A stretch of 39,704 bases of DNA from Candidatus Binatia bacterium (GTDB lineage Bacteria; Desulfobacterota_B; Binatia; UBA9968; JAJDTQ01): assembly GCA_022827045.1 (NCBI GenBank), contig JAJDTQ010000043.1, forward strand, positions 1 through 39,704, in the 5' to 3' direction. Positions 15,278 through 23,509 of this stretch are shown here, piece by piece (the first letter of the stretch is position 1; each line of letters starts with the position of its first letter). The notes under the pieces were generated by a model. That model did no database searches, was not told the origin of the DNA, and was given only the letters and a program-made list of their open reading frames with translations. Both the position numbers and the translations under genes were made by a program.

Positions 15278-16021
15278 ATGAACGCCAAGGTGATTGTCGT
15301 GACCGGCGGCGCCAGCGGCATCGGCCGCGCCACGGTGCTTCGTTTCAGCGAAGAGGGTTACCGTCCGGTGATACTGGACCGGGACGCGGACGCGGGCGCG
15401 GCGACGCTGGCGCTCCTTGAGGGCACGCCGGTGGAGGGGCAGTTCATCCAGGCGGATCTGACGCAAAAGGGAGAGGTTACGGCAGCCTTCGAGAAAATCC
15501 TGGCCGCCTGCGGCCGCATCGACGTGCTGGTGAACCTCGCCGGCGGCACGTTCCACAAGGGCGCGATTCACGAAGTCACCCCCGCCCAATGGAAGGAGTG
15601 CATCGACCTCAACCTCAAGACCACGTTCCTGTGCTCCCAGGCCGTCATCGCGCCCATGAAGCGGGCGGGGCAGGGCACCATCGTCAACACCGCCTCGAAC
15701 TTCGGCATCACCGGCGGCGCGGAGCGGACCCACTATGCCGCCTCCAAGGCGGCCATCATCGCCTTCTCCAAGTCCCTGGCCACGGAGCTGGCGCCCCACG
15801 GCATCCGCGTGAACACCATCGCCCCCGGCCTCACCGGCACCCAGCGGGTGCGGGGCAAGTACGACGCGGACGAGTGGGCCGCGCTGTCCGGCACGCTCCC
15901 CATGGGACGGGCCGCCATGCCCGAGGAGATCGCCGACGGTATCTTCTTTCTCGCCGGCGACGAGAGTGACTACGTCACCGGCGCCACGCTGCACGTCAAC
16001 GGCGGGATGGTCATGCCGTGA
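15278..16021 (+). CDS. Second short-chain dehydrogenase/reductase
   Basis: This 247-residue SDR begins MNAKVIVVTGGASGIG. The ATG at 15278 is preferred over an in-frame GTG at 15242 because AAGAAGGA lies 7 bases before it and the fold starts at once. NNAG is replaced by NLAG (86-89), a change seen in some SDRs. The catalytic Ser140, Tyr153 and Lys157 (NTASN, HYAASK) are intact, and VILDRDAD after beta2 (Asp34/Asp36) favours NAD(H). It ends in VNGGMVMP. It is probably cotranscribed with the SDR upstream. The two are clearly different proteins rather than a recent duplication. Confidence 0.87.
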   Translation: MNAKVIVVTGGASGIGRATVLRFSEEGYRPVILDRDADAGAATLALLEGTPVEGQFIQADLTQKGEVTAAFEKILAACGRIDVLVNLAGGTFHKGAIHEVTPAQWKECIDLNLKTTFLCSQAVIAPMKRAGQGTIVNTASNFGITGGAERTHYAASKAAIIAFSKSLATELAPHGIRVNTIAPGLTGTQRVRGKYDADEWAALSGTLPMGRAAMPEEIADGIFFLAGDESDYVTGATLHVNGGMVMP

Positions 16022-16066
16022 GGGATGTGCGACGTTACGGGCAGGCGGTATGTCTCACTGCCACTG

Positions 16067-16086
16067 CGGGAGGAACAGTACTCCCG
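16067..16086. terminator. Small hairpin between convergent genes
   Basis: CGGGAG (16067-16072) pairs with CTCCCG (16081-16086) across an 8-base loop, between the SDR stop at 16021 and the lipoprotein stop at 16097. It is short and has no T run. Confidence 0.3.
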
Positions 16087-16096
16087 ACCCTCGCCT

Positions 16097-16405
16097 TCAG
16101 TCGCCCGCACGGCACGTTCTCATCGACCATCCGAGGCCGGTGATGTCGTACATGACCGGGACCCCCCCGTCCTCGGGCTCCACGAAGAATATCGCCCGTT
16201 CTCCGTCTTCCTGGAACGTCCCGCGTGTACCCTTCGGCAACGTGACCCCCGAGTGTGTCGGCTGCGGCTGCTGCAGGCACTGGTTCACGTTGTATTTGTC
16301 CATGTCGAACACTGTCTCCACCACCATGCTCTCGGTGCACCCTTGCAGCGCCAGCATCGCCGCGATCGTGATCCCGGTCAGCGCCGTGCGTCCGCGTGTT
16401 CTCAT
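16097..16405 (-). CDS. Small predicted lipoprotein
   Basis: The 102-residue product starts MRTRGRTALTGITIAAMLAL followed by QGC, a type II signal peptide with the lipobox L-Q-G-C (Cys about 23). Mature residues after the Cys are Thr-Glu, so outer-membrane sorting is likely. The rest is polar, with TFQEDGERAIFFVEPEDGGV, and has two further Cys (about 43 and 99) that could form a disulfide. No family is recognised. It stands alone between the SDR pair and the AAA ATPase, 48 bases from the latter's stop. Confidence 0.65.
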   Translation of the reverse strand: MRTRGRTALTGITIAAMLALQGCTESMVVETVFDMDKYNVNQCLQQPQPTHSGVTLPKGTRGTFQEDGERAIFFVEPEDGGVPVMYDITGLGWSMRTCRAGD

Positions 16406-16453
16406 GGCTCACGCTCCTATCTCTACCTTCACTCGGCCAGTTAGCAGCCGGAT

Positions 16454-17623
16454 TCAAGTCGGTGACTGTCCCAACATCTCGATCATGGCAGGCAGCGTCA
16501 CGGCCCGTATGTCTTTGACGAGGGGAAAGCTATCCTTACCGGCATGTACAACCAATTTCCGGGCTGGCCGCAGATCCTCGCATGCGTTATGGAAACCCTT
16601 GGATACGGTGGGCGCCGAGCTCCGCTTGACCTCCACCGCCCAGATTTCCCCGGCGCCGATATCGATGACCAAGTCTACCTCGGCGCCGCCTGATGTCCGG
16701 TAGTAGCCGTAGGAGGCTCGTCTCGGCAGCGCGCTGATGATGTTCTCGATCACGTAGCCTTCCCAACTGCCTCCGATGACGGGATGGCCGAGCAGTTCTT
16801 CCATGGTCTCGATGCCCAGGAGCGCATGGCAGATGCCGCTGTCTCTGACGTAGACCTTCGGCGCCTTGACGAGGCGCCTCCCCAGGTTGCTGGTCCACTG
16901 CGGCAGTCGACGCACGAGGAGGAGATCCACCATCAAGTCGAGATACCTCGCGATGGTGACGCCGTTGACCTCCAGTCCGCGCGCCAGCGCGGCGGCGTTG
17001 TGGAGTTGTCCTTGGTTGTGGGCCAGCATGGTCCAGAGGCGGCCTAGCGTCTGGGCAGGAATACGCGGCCCGAATTGCGGGATGTCGCGTTCGAGGTAGG
17101 TGCGGATGAAGTCCAGGCGCCACTCCAGGCTCTCCTGGTCCCCAGAGGCGAGGTAGCTCTCAGGGAGTCCGCCTCGGCACCAGAGACGGCGCAGCTCTCC
17201 CACGGGCACCTCCTGGGCATTGAGAGCATGCAGTTCGCAGTGGGCGACGCGGCCTGCCAAGGTCTCGCTCGACTGCTTCAGCAGGTCGATGGAAGCGGAG
17301 CCAAGCAACAGGAATTGTCCGGTCCTTTTGCCGGCCTGCCTGCGTTCATCGATGATGCTGCGCAGTGGGGCGAACAAATCGGGTGCCCGGTGTATTTCGT
17401 CGAGAACGAGCAGATGGTCGGCGGTTTCTTCACAGTAGCTTTCGATGTCGGCAATCTTGGCTAGGTCGCTTGGCCGCTCCAGATCCAGGTAGACTGCACT
17501 CCGGTCGCATGCGAGCTCCCGAGCGAGGGTTGTCTTGCCGACCTGGCGTGGCCCGATCAGGACAACAGCCGGGTTCGTGTCCAGGAGACGATTCAAGGTC
17601 GGTTTGATCTGACGGTCAATCAT
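16454..17623 (-). CDS. AAA ATPase with DUF4143 domain
   Basis: The 389-residue product has an N-terminal AAA_14 domain with Walker A GPRQVGKTT (24-32), Walker B LLVLDEIHRAP (about 71-81) and a sensor-like FLLLGSASIDLL, then a C-terminal DUF4143 domain (about 190-360; YVRDSGICHALLGIE, GSWEGYVIENII, YYRTSGGAEVDLVID). The last stretch is nuclease-like, with Glu-x-Asp and a later E-x-K (WAVEVKRS). These proteins are widespread, often horizontally acquired, and of unproved function. They are usually single genes, as here. The start ATG is 7 bases from a TATATT box, suggesting a leaderless mRNA. Codon use looks less GC-rich than in the neighbours. Confidence 0.88.
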   Translation of the reverse strand: MIDRQIKPTLNRLLDTNPAVVLIGPRQVGKTTLARELACDRSAVYLDLERPSDLAKIADIESYCEETADHLLVLDEIHRAPDLFAPLRSIIDERRQAGKRTGQFLLLGSASIDLLKQSSETLAGRVAHCELHALNAQEVPVGELRRLWCRGGLPESYLASGDQESLEWRLDFIRTYLERDIPQFGPRIPAQTLGRLWTMLAHNQGQLHNAAALARGLEVNGVTIARYLDLMVDLLLVRRLPQWTSNLGRRLVKAPKVYVRDSGICHALLGIETMEELLGHPVIGGSWEGYVIENIISALPRRASYGYYRTSGGAEVDLVIDIGAGEIWAVEVKRSSAPTVSKGFHNACEDLRPARKLVVHAGKDSFPLVKDIRAVTLPAMIEMLGQSPT

Positions 17624-17630
17624 CCATGTA

Positions 17631-17636
17631 AATATA
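17631..17636 (-). promoter_or_regulatory. Candidate -10 box of a leaderless transcript
   Basis: TATATT on the minus strand ends 7 bases before the ATG at 17623, so transcription would begin at or next to the start codon. No Shine-Dalgarno sequence is present and no strong -35 is seen. The surrounding 17624-17660 region is AT-rich. Confidence 0.35.
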
Positions 17637-17817
17637 ACACGGTAAGTTATTTCTGCATAGATACATCCGGGGCTGCTGACGACCCTGGGGCAGGGTGAGC
17701 AAGGTCAGTGAGCGGGCTTGTTGTGTGTCGCTCCCAAACATGTACGCTGGAAATGCGCGAGTAGTCCTCTACCGCCGAGCTGTGATGGCGGACAATGGGT
17801 CGAGAGGGGTGATGTTC

Positions 17818-18996
17818 ATGAAACGTTTCGGGTTGACCTGTTGGCGGCTACAGTTTGGCCGTCTGGCGCACCGCGTCGCCGCTGGCGCTTTTGTCATCAT
17901 CTTGGGCTGGTCCGGACTCGCGGTGCCGGACACCATCGAACAAACCGAGCGATATACAGTACGCGTCCGCATCCTGACCCGCGGGCTCGAGCGCCCGTGG
18001 TCCCTCGCATTCCTGCCCGACGGACGGATGCTGGTCACTGAACGGGCCGGCCGCCTGCGGTACGTGGCCGCCGACGGAACGCTGGATCCCATTCCCATCT
18101 CCGGACTTCCCGCCGCGGTCACGGAAAGGCGGCAGGGCGGGCTGCACGACGTGGTGCTGCATCCCGATTTCTCGCGTAATCGGCTGGTCTATCTCGCCTA
18201 TGCCGGCAGGGGCGACGGGGGCTACGGCACCGAGCTCGCCCGCGGCCGGCTCGACGGCCATCGCCTCACCGGCGTGAAGGTCCTGTTCAGGGCCTTGCCG
18301 AAGTCATTCGGCGGCCGGCACTTCGGCGGCCGGGTGGTGTTCGACGGCAAGGGCCACGTGTTTCTGACACTGGGAGATCGGGGCAACCGCCCGAGCGCGC
18401 AGGACCTCGGCAATCACGCCGGCTCCGTCATCCGTCTCACCGAGGACGGCGGCGTGCCACGGGACAACCCCTTCCGGTCGGTGGCCGGTGCAAGACCCGA
18501 GATCTACACCCTCGGGAACCGCAACATCCAGGGCGCGTCCATCCATCCGAGGACTGGCGAGCTTTGGACCCACGAGCACGGCCCGCAGGGCGGCGACGAG
18601 GTCAACATCATCCGGGCGGGCGTGAACTACGGCTGGCCGGTGATCACCTATGGAAGGAACTACGGCATCGGCACGCGCATCGGCGAGGGGACCCACAAGC
18701 AGGGCATGGCCCAGCCGCTTTACCAGTGGACGCCGTCCATCGCCCCCTCGGGAATGGCCTTCTACGACGGCGACCAGTTCCCCGGCTGGCGCGGCAACCT
18801 GCTGGTGGGGGCGCTCCGGTTCCGCCTCTTGTCGCGGCTCGAGCTGGACGGAGAACGAGTGGTGCGCGAAGAACGGATACTGGAGCGGACCATCGGCCGT
18901 ATCCGGGACGTGAGGGTGGGGCCGGACGGCTACGTTTATCTGCTGAGCGACGAAACCAGCGGCGTGATCGCGCGCCTCGAGCCCGCGGGCGGCTGA
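17818..18996 (+). CDS. PQQ-dependent aldose sugar dehydrogenase-like beta-propeller
   Basis: Soluble PQQ sugar dehydrogenases oxidise aldoses in the periplasm. The 392-residue product has an N-terminal hydrophobic export segment (RVAAGAFVIILGWSGLAVPD), then the six-bladed propeller with LERPWSLAFLPDGRMLVTER, the conserved GGRHFGGRVVFDGKGHVFLT (active-site His) and the signature THEHGPQGGDEVNII, then YGWPVITYGRNYG. Key PQQ/Ca features are present. Cofactor use cannot be proved from sequence, since some relatives have other roles. The ATG at 17818 is chosen because AGAGGGG lies 8 bases upstream. ATG 17812 and an ORF start at 17695 are alternatives. It converges on the grdB-like gene. Confidence 0.85.
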   Translation: MKRFGLTCWRLQFGRLAHRVAAGAFVIILGWSGLAVPDTIEQTERYTVRVRILTRGLERPWSLAFLPDGRMLVTERAGRLRYVAADGTLDPIPISGLPAAVTERRQGGLHDVVLHPDFSRNRLVYLAYAGRGDGGYGTELARGRLDGHRLTGVKVLFRALPKSFGGRHFGGRVVFDGKGHVFLTLGDRGNRPSAQDLGNHAGSVIRLTEDGGVPRDNPFRSVAGARPEIYTLGNRNIQGASIHPRTGELWTHEHGPQGGDEVNIIRAGVNYGWPVITYGRNYGIGTRIGEGTHKQGMAQPLYQWTPSIAPSGMAFYDGDQFPGWRGNLLVGALRFRLLSRLELDGERVVREERILERTIGRIRDVRVGPDGYVYLLSDETSGVIARLEPAGG

Positions 18997-19065
18997 CCCG
19001 CCCCTTTCCGCGGAGCGCCGGCCGTCCGATCGGCGAGGGTCGCCGCGACGAAATTGCGGCTTGCG

Positions 19066-20352
19066 CTATCCCGCGTTCCCCTCCGCCTTCAGCGAATCCA
19101 GTGCCTCCTCGACGAGCTTCCGACGCAACGCCTTCTCCTCGTCAGCCGGCAGGCTCGCGTCTCCCGCCACGTGGACGATGCCGTGTCCCAGCACGACGCG
19201 GTTGGAGCCGACCATCTTGGCGATGGGGAGGGCCGAGGTCATCTGCACGACCGGGACGCCGGCCTTCTCGAGCTCGGTGGTGATCGCAGCGCCGCTGCGA
19301 GTGCTGGTGCCTCACGTGGAGGTGAGGATGACGGCGTCGATCCCCTCCTGTTTCACCTTCTCCGCCATTTCCCGGCCCAGCCGCCGGGTATTGGAGAGCG
19401 GGTTGGAGAGGCCGGAGGTGGACAGGAACTCGTCGTGGACCTTGCCGACGACGCCTTCCTTCTCCAGTTGCCGCAGGGCGTCCAGGGGCACCAGGCGGTC
19501 GGGGTCGGCCTGGACGAAGCGGGGATCGTAGCCGCCGTGGGAGATCTCGTAGTCGTCGCCCGCGAGGTCGTCGGCCTGGGAGATGTCGTAGGCGCCCCAG
19601 CGAGTGGCCGCCATTCCTTCAATGTTGTCCGGATTGCCCTTGGGCACGAGGCCGCCGTCGGTGATGAGCATCACCTTGGCCCTGGAGAGGTCGTCCACGC
19701 CCCTTGGCTTGGCCACGGGCTCGAACGAGGTGATGGGCATCTCGGTGTCGAACGGCTGGCCCTGGACCTTGGCCAGGACCATGTCCACGAGCCGCTCGGC
19801 CGAGGACCTTTCGACGAACCGGTCCCGTATCAGGCCACGGGTCAGGTAGCCCGCTTCGCGGGGCGTGCCGATGGGTTCGTCGGCGACCAGCTTCCGGGCC
19901 AGCCAGGCCATGCGCTGGACCACCTGCTTCATGCCGGCGGCGTTCCTCCCGGAGTCGACGATGTAGAGGCTCTCGCGGTAGAGGTCCACGCCCGGGTTCT
20001 CCTCGTGCATGGCGGTGACGGCAGGTATGCCGAGCTCGCTCTGCACCGCGCTGCACAGGGCGCCCGCGGCCATGCCGTAGCGTCCCGCGTCGAAGCACGG
20101 GCCGGCGACGAACAGGTCGGGCCGTGCGTCGCGCACCCGCTCCATGACCGCTGCCACCAGTTCGTCCTGGTGCTCCACGGCATGGTTGTCGCCGCATATC
20201 AGCGTCTTGACCACGGTGGCTCCGTCACCGATGGTCTGCTCCAGCAGGCGGCCCGGGCCAACGGCCCCTTCGGCCTCCTGAAGAGGGCTGTTGGCTTCCT
20301 CCTCGCTGCCGATTCCTCCGAAAAACTGATTCAGGTAGTGGACGATCCTCAT
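19066..20352 (-). CDS. grdB: GrdB-like selenoprotein with in-frame UGA (Sec347)
   Basis: GrdB is the selenocysteine subunit of protein B of glycine/sarcosine/betaine reductases. From ATG at 20352 (GGGAGG 9 bases upstream) the frame runs to a TGA at 19312-19314, then on in the same frame for 81 residues to TAG at 19066. The joined product is 428 residues, normal for GrdB. The sequence across the TGA, VILTSTUGTSTRSGAA, then ELEKAGVPVVQ, matches the family's T-S-T-U-G-T-C-T-R-C-G-A pattern, except both Cys are Ser. The tail LPADEEKALRRKLVEEAL is also family-typical. A SECIS-like hairpin follows the UGA. The gene lies 35 bases after the GrdE-like gene. Substrate unknown. The altered Cys may mean different chemistry. 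Confidence 0.9.
19284..19314 (-). promoter_or_regulatory. Candidate bacterial SECIS element with the UGA codon
   Basis: After the UGA, 11 bases lead to a 7-bp perfect stem UCGCAGC (19300-19294) / GCUGCGA (19290-19284) with apical loop GGC. The UGA-to-loop distance is 18 bases and the loop begins with G, both within the published bacterial SECIS pattern (16-37 bases, G in the first two loop positions). SelB would bind this hairpin. Confidence 0.75.
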
Positions 20353-20387
20353 GGCTTGGGCCTCCCTGTCGGAAACAACGTCATTCC

Positions 20388-21668
20388 CTAATAGACCACC
20401 GCTCGCAGCCGCGACGCGCCTTGCTGGTTGGTCACGCCGGCCACGTTCATGGCGCCCAGCTCCCGCGCCCCGGCCAGCAGCTCGCCGATGGCCGGGGTCG
20501 CCGCGATGACCCGTCCGGCCGGCGGAACCTCCCACCGGGTGTCGTTGCCGCCGCCGTAGACGATGGCGTCGACCTCGGGGAAGTTGAACAGCAGGGCCGA
20601 TTCCACGCGGCGGTCCCGCGACACGTCCGAGACCATCACCGAGGTGCGGATGCCCTCCGACTCCAGCAGCCGGGCGGTCTCGGCCAGGTCGGCGTGGGGT
20701 ACGCCGCCGCCGTACTTGGTCAGCACCGCGGCGTCGGCGTTCAGCGCCCACTTGACCAGGGACGCGGCGGTGCGGCAGTTGCGGTCCCGGTCGGTGTTGT
20801 CCGATCCCGCAATGCTCGCCACCGTGCCGACGAAGTTGAGCTCGCCGGCGTGGTGTCGCCTGTAAAGCTCGGTGATGATGGGATGGTTCTGGTAAAGGTA
20901 GGTCTCCGCGCCTCCCATGGAGGTGTAGTAGGATGTCACCACCGCGCCGTCCAGCCACTCGTCGGGGTGCAGCAGCACCGGCAGCATCCCGGTGGTGTTG
21001 TGCCCGTAGAGCACCGGCTCGTCCAGCTCCGCGCGGCGTTGGCGGGAGAATATTTGTCCCACGTACGCCACCCGGGGCAGGCCTTCACGGCCCGGCGGCC
21101 CGGGATCCACCGGCTCGAAGGTCCGGCTTTCGGCGGGTGCATGCGCCGTCGAGGCCCGGGCGAGATAGACCGCGGTCTTGAGCCCGGCCACCCGCTTCGC
21201 CCTTTGAGCCGTGGCCCCGTCCTTTCCCGGGGCCAGCCGGGGGACGACCACCAGGTGGTGCAACGGCGAGTAGCACGAACCCTCGGCCGCCGGTCCGGTC
21301 ATCTCCAGGACGCGGCCGATGGAGCCGCGTGATCCGCCCGCGGCGTGTTCGTCCAGCACCGTCACCGCCATCCCCGAGAGCACGTGGGTGGTGCCCTTGC
21401 CCGCCGTCAGCGGAGGCCCGAGAATGCCCGGAAAGTCCGGGCCGTCGCCCGCCGCCTTGGCCCTGGGCTCGATGATGTCGAAGACCGGTCCCGCCCGGCA
21501 GTCCTCGCCGGGCGCAACGTGCTCCAAGGCGACATCGGCGAGGGCCTCGTCTTCAAGCAGAAGCGCGCGAAGCTCGTCCGCGTTGATTTCGAGGGTGGTT
21601 CCGTCCAGCCGGGTGGCTGCGCCGAACCGAAGGATTTCTACCGGGTGGTACGCCAGTGTCAGATTCAC
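20388..21668 (-). CDS. GrdE-like subunit of a protein B complex
   Basis: GrdE is the alpha/beta proprotein of protein B. It is cleaved at a Cys to form a carbonyl (pyruvoyl-type) group that binds the amine substrate. The start is GTG at 21668, with GGAGG 6 bases before it, giving 426 residues, the family length. Family features are DIIEPRAKAAGDGPDFPGI (64-82), GTTHVLSGMAV, the MTGPAAEGSCYSPLHHLVVV segment, AGLKTAVYLA, HPDEWLDGAVV and NHPIITELYRRHHAGELNFVGTV. Where the processed Cys is expected (about 245-250), the sequence is TSYYTS with no Cys. A Ser or Thr might still be processed, or the site may be dead. It is probably cotranscribed with the grdB-like gene. Confidence 0.87.
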   Translation of the reverse strand: MNLTLAYHPVEILRFGAATRLDGTTLEINADELRALLLEDEALADVALEHVAPGEDCRAGPVFDIIEPRAKAAGDGPDFPGILGPPLTAGKGTTHVLSGMAVTVLDEHAAGGSRGSIGRVLEMTGPAAEGSCYSPLHHLVVVPRLAPGKDGATAQRAKRVAGLKTAVYLARASTAHAPAESRTFEPVDPGPPGREGLPRVAYVGQIFSRQRRAELDEPVLYGHNTTGMLPVLLHPDEWLDGAVVTSYYTSMGGAETYLYQNHPIITELYRRHHAGELNFVGTVASIAGSDNTDRDRNCRTAASLVKWALNADAAVLTKYGGGVPHADLAETARLLESEGIRTSVMVSDVSRDRRVESALLFNFPEVDAIVYGGGNDTRWEVPPAGRVIAATPAIGELLAGARELGAMNVAGVTNQQGASRLRAVVY

Positions 21669-21739
21669 GTGGTGCCTCCATGCGCCGGAGTCGCCATAGA
21701 ATTCCACATTCGCGCGGCAATGGCAAAGCGGCGACGCGG

Positions 21740-23248
21740 TCAGCAGTCGGAGTGTGATGCTTCCGTATATGCAGCCAGGGCCGTGCCGTACTGCGCCGCG
21801 TGGACGCCGTGTTCCGTGAAGTCTCCGTGGTAGCACTTGAGCGCCCACGCCGCCGCGTCGAGGTGTTCCGGCCTCGCGGTCAGGGCATGGAGCTTGAGGA
21901 AGAAGCGCGCCGCGGCGCCGTTGTCAGTGACGAGGGTCAGGGGATAGTTGAGGAAGGCAGGGCCCGTCTCCGCAATGTCGAAGAAACCGCCCGCCGGATT
22001 CCGTAACCTCGTGCCAACGAAGTCCGCCAGAGCCTCCGCGCGTTCGAGGAAGGCGGGCTCGCCGGCGGCCTCGAACCCCTCCGCCAGGGCCTGTCCCATG
22101 ATGGCTTGGTCGGCGAGGAGTCCGCTCAACCGCGGCCCATCGTCGAAGTAGTGGGCCACGCAGCCGGTGCCGTCCCAACAACGCTCCAGCAGGAACCGCA
22201 GCGTCTTCAGGGCGCGTTCGCCGCAGTCCTTGCGCGCGAGGGTGCCGGCGGCACGCAGGCAGGCGGAGACGGCGCGGGCGTTGGCGTCCGTGTACATCCA
22301 GGGATCGGTGATGGAGAACATGCCCCGGTTTCTGTGCAGAACCGACTCCGGTGGGAGGTCGCGGCCCGGCGTGACGCGGATGTAGTCGCGGCAGCCGTGG
22401 AAATAAGGTTCGGCGGAGTCGCGGAAACCCTGGTCCAGGTAGTCGAGGATCTCCTCGGCGAGTTCCCGGAAGAAGGGTTCCCCGGTGAGCTCGAATACGT
22501 GCAGGGCGTTGTCCAGCAGGCCGGCGTGGTCGGGCAGGAGCTTCTCGTGATGGGGCTCGTTCCAGTCGGGCTTCGAGGAGTAGCGAAAGAAGCCGCCCTC
22601 CGGGTCATGAGTCTTGCTCTGGCGCATGCTGTAGAGGGTAAGCCGCACGTGGTTGAGGTAGCGTGTATCGCCGGTCGCCTCATAACGGCCCAGCAGGAAC
22701 TCGCTGGCGTTGCAGTGGGGAAACTTCCACTCCGCCTCGTAGCCGCCGTGCAGGGGATCGGCCAGGTTCCATACGATCTCCGCGATTTCGTCGACCGCTT
22801 CCGGCCGCAACACCGGTTTGCCGGCCGTCGGGTCGTGTACGGGCGCATCCGTCGCGGGAGCCGGCGTGCGCTCCTGGTAGCCCACGTGGACGCGCACGAG
22901 AACGTCGCTGAAGTCCTTGGGCGACAGGTAGTTCACGCTCGCCAGGTAGTCCCCCTCCGCGCTCAGGAACACGATGGTGGGCCAGCCGTTGCGGTTGTAG
23001 CGCACGTCGATGTCGGGCCGTTGGGCGTCTTCCACGCGCACCGGCACGAAGTAGGCGTTCAACAGCGCGATGATCTCGGTGTCCGAGAAGGTCGTCTCGT
23101 CCATGCGCTGGCAGATGCCGCACCAGAAAGCCCCCAGAAAGAGCATCACCGGCTTTCCTTCGGCGCGTGCGTGCTCGAAGGCGGCCGGACTCCAGTCGGT
23201 CCAGCGGATGCGTTCGGCGCTGTTGGGGTTGGGGGAGAAGCGGAACAT
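21740..23248 (-). CDS. DUF255 thioredoxin-fold protein (YyaL/SPATA20-like)
   Basis: The 502-residue product has an N-terminal thioredoxin-like domain (about 10-135) with the redox motif WCGIC (Cys43, Cys46), the cis-Pro region GWPTIVFLS, then an (alpha/alpha)6-type barrel (about 160-500; NRGMFSITDPWMYTDANARA, GFFDIAETGPAFLNYPLTL) as in the YyaL/SPATA20 family. The family is short here by comparison with ~680-residue members. Its role is not established. It is the first gene of a minus-strand run with the GrdE/GrdB-like genes (71 bases to the next start) and could supply electrons to them. The only ribosome binding site, GAGGG, lies inside a dispersed 70-bp repeat that ends 2 bases before the ATG. 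Confidence 0.82.
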   Translation of the reverse strand: MFRFSPNPNSAERIRWTDWSPAAFEHARAEGKPVMLFLGAFWCGICQRMDETTFSDTEIIALLNAYFVPVRVEDAQRPDIDVRYNRNGWPTIVFLSAEGDYLASVNYLSPKDFSDVLVRVHVGYQERTPAPATDAPVHDPTAGKPVLRPEAVDEIAEIVWNLADPLHGGYEAEWKFPHCNASEFLLGRYEATGDTRYLNHVRLTLYSMRQSKTHDPEGGFFRYSSKPDWNEPHHEKLLPDHAGLLDNALHVFELTGEPFFRELAEEILDYLDQGFRDSAEPYFHGCRDYIRVTPGRDLPPESVLHRNRGMFSITDPWMYTDANARAVSACLRAAGTLARKDCGERALKTLRFLLERCWDGTGCVAHYFDDGPRLSGLLADQAIMGQALAEGFEAAGEPAFLERAEALADFVGTRLRNPAGGFFDIAETGPAFLNYPLTLVTDNGAAARFFLKLHALTARPEHLDAAAWALKCYHGDFTEHGVHAAQYGTALAAYTEASHSDC

Positions 23249-23250
23249 GG

Positions 23251-23320
23251 CTAGGCCCTCACCCGGCCTTCGGCCACCCTCTCCCAGAGGGAGAGGGGTT
23301 GTGTTTGACTACCCGGACAG
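23251..23320. repeat. 70-bp dispersed repeat, copy 1
   Basis: It runs from CTAGGCCCTCACCCGGCC to GACTACCCGGACAG. The reverse complement of 29211-29280 matches at 66 of 70 bases. It contains a perfect 9-bp hairpin, CCCTCTCCC (23277-23285), loop AGA, GGGAGAGGG (23289-23297). It occupies the 5' untranslated region of the DUF255 gene and supplies its GAGGG. Confidence 0.8.
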
Positions 23321-23357
23321 ACTCATGGGACTCCCGGTCGACGACCTTTCCATGAAC

Positions 23358-23386
23358 TTTGTGGACGGCTCTCGCACCCTTGTCAA
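23358..23386 (-). promoter_or_regulatory. Candidate promoter of the DUF255-GrdE-GrdB operon
   Basis: On the minus strand TTGACA (23386-23381) and CACAAA (23363-23358) are spaced by 17 bases, about 110 bases before the DUF255 start. The transcript would pass through the repeat hairpin before the gene. The -35 is perfect and the -10 is weak. Confidence 0.4.
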
Positions 23387-23509
23387 ACGATGGCGCCCGG
23401 CGCTCCCTTGGCCGGCCGGGGGCGTTTGCGGGGCGTGTTTGCAAGGCTTGTGGCGGGCAGAGCGTCTCTGTAGTAGACAGGGGAGGGTTCGCCAAGCGAA
23501 AGGACTTCC

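Noticed and set aside
19312..19314. Premature stop making a truncated GrdB pseudogene
   Set aside because: The downstream frame is conserved GrdB sequence, the position is the family's selenocysteine, and a SECIS-like hairpin follows.
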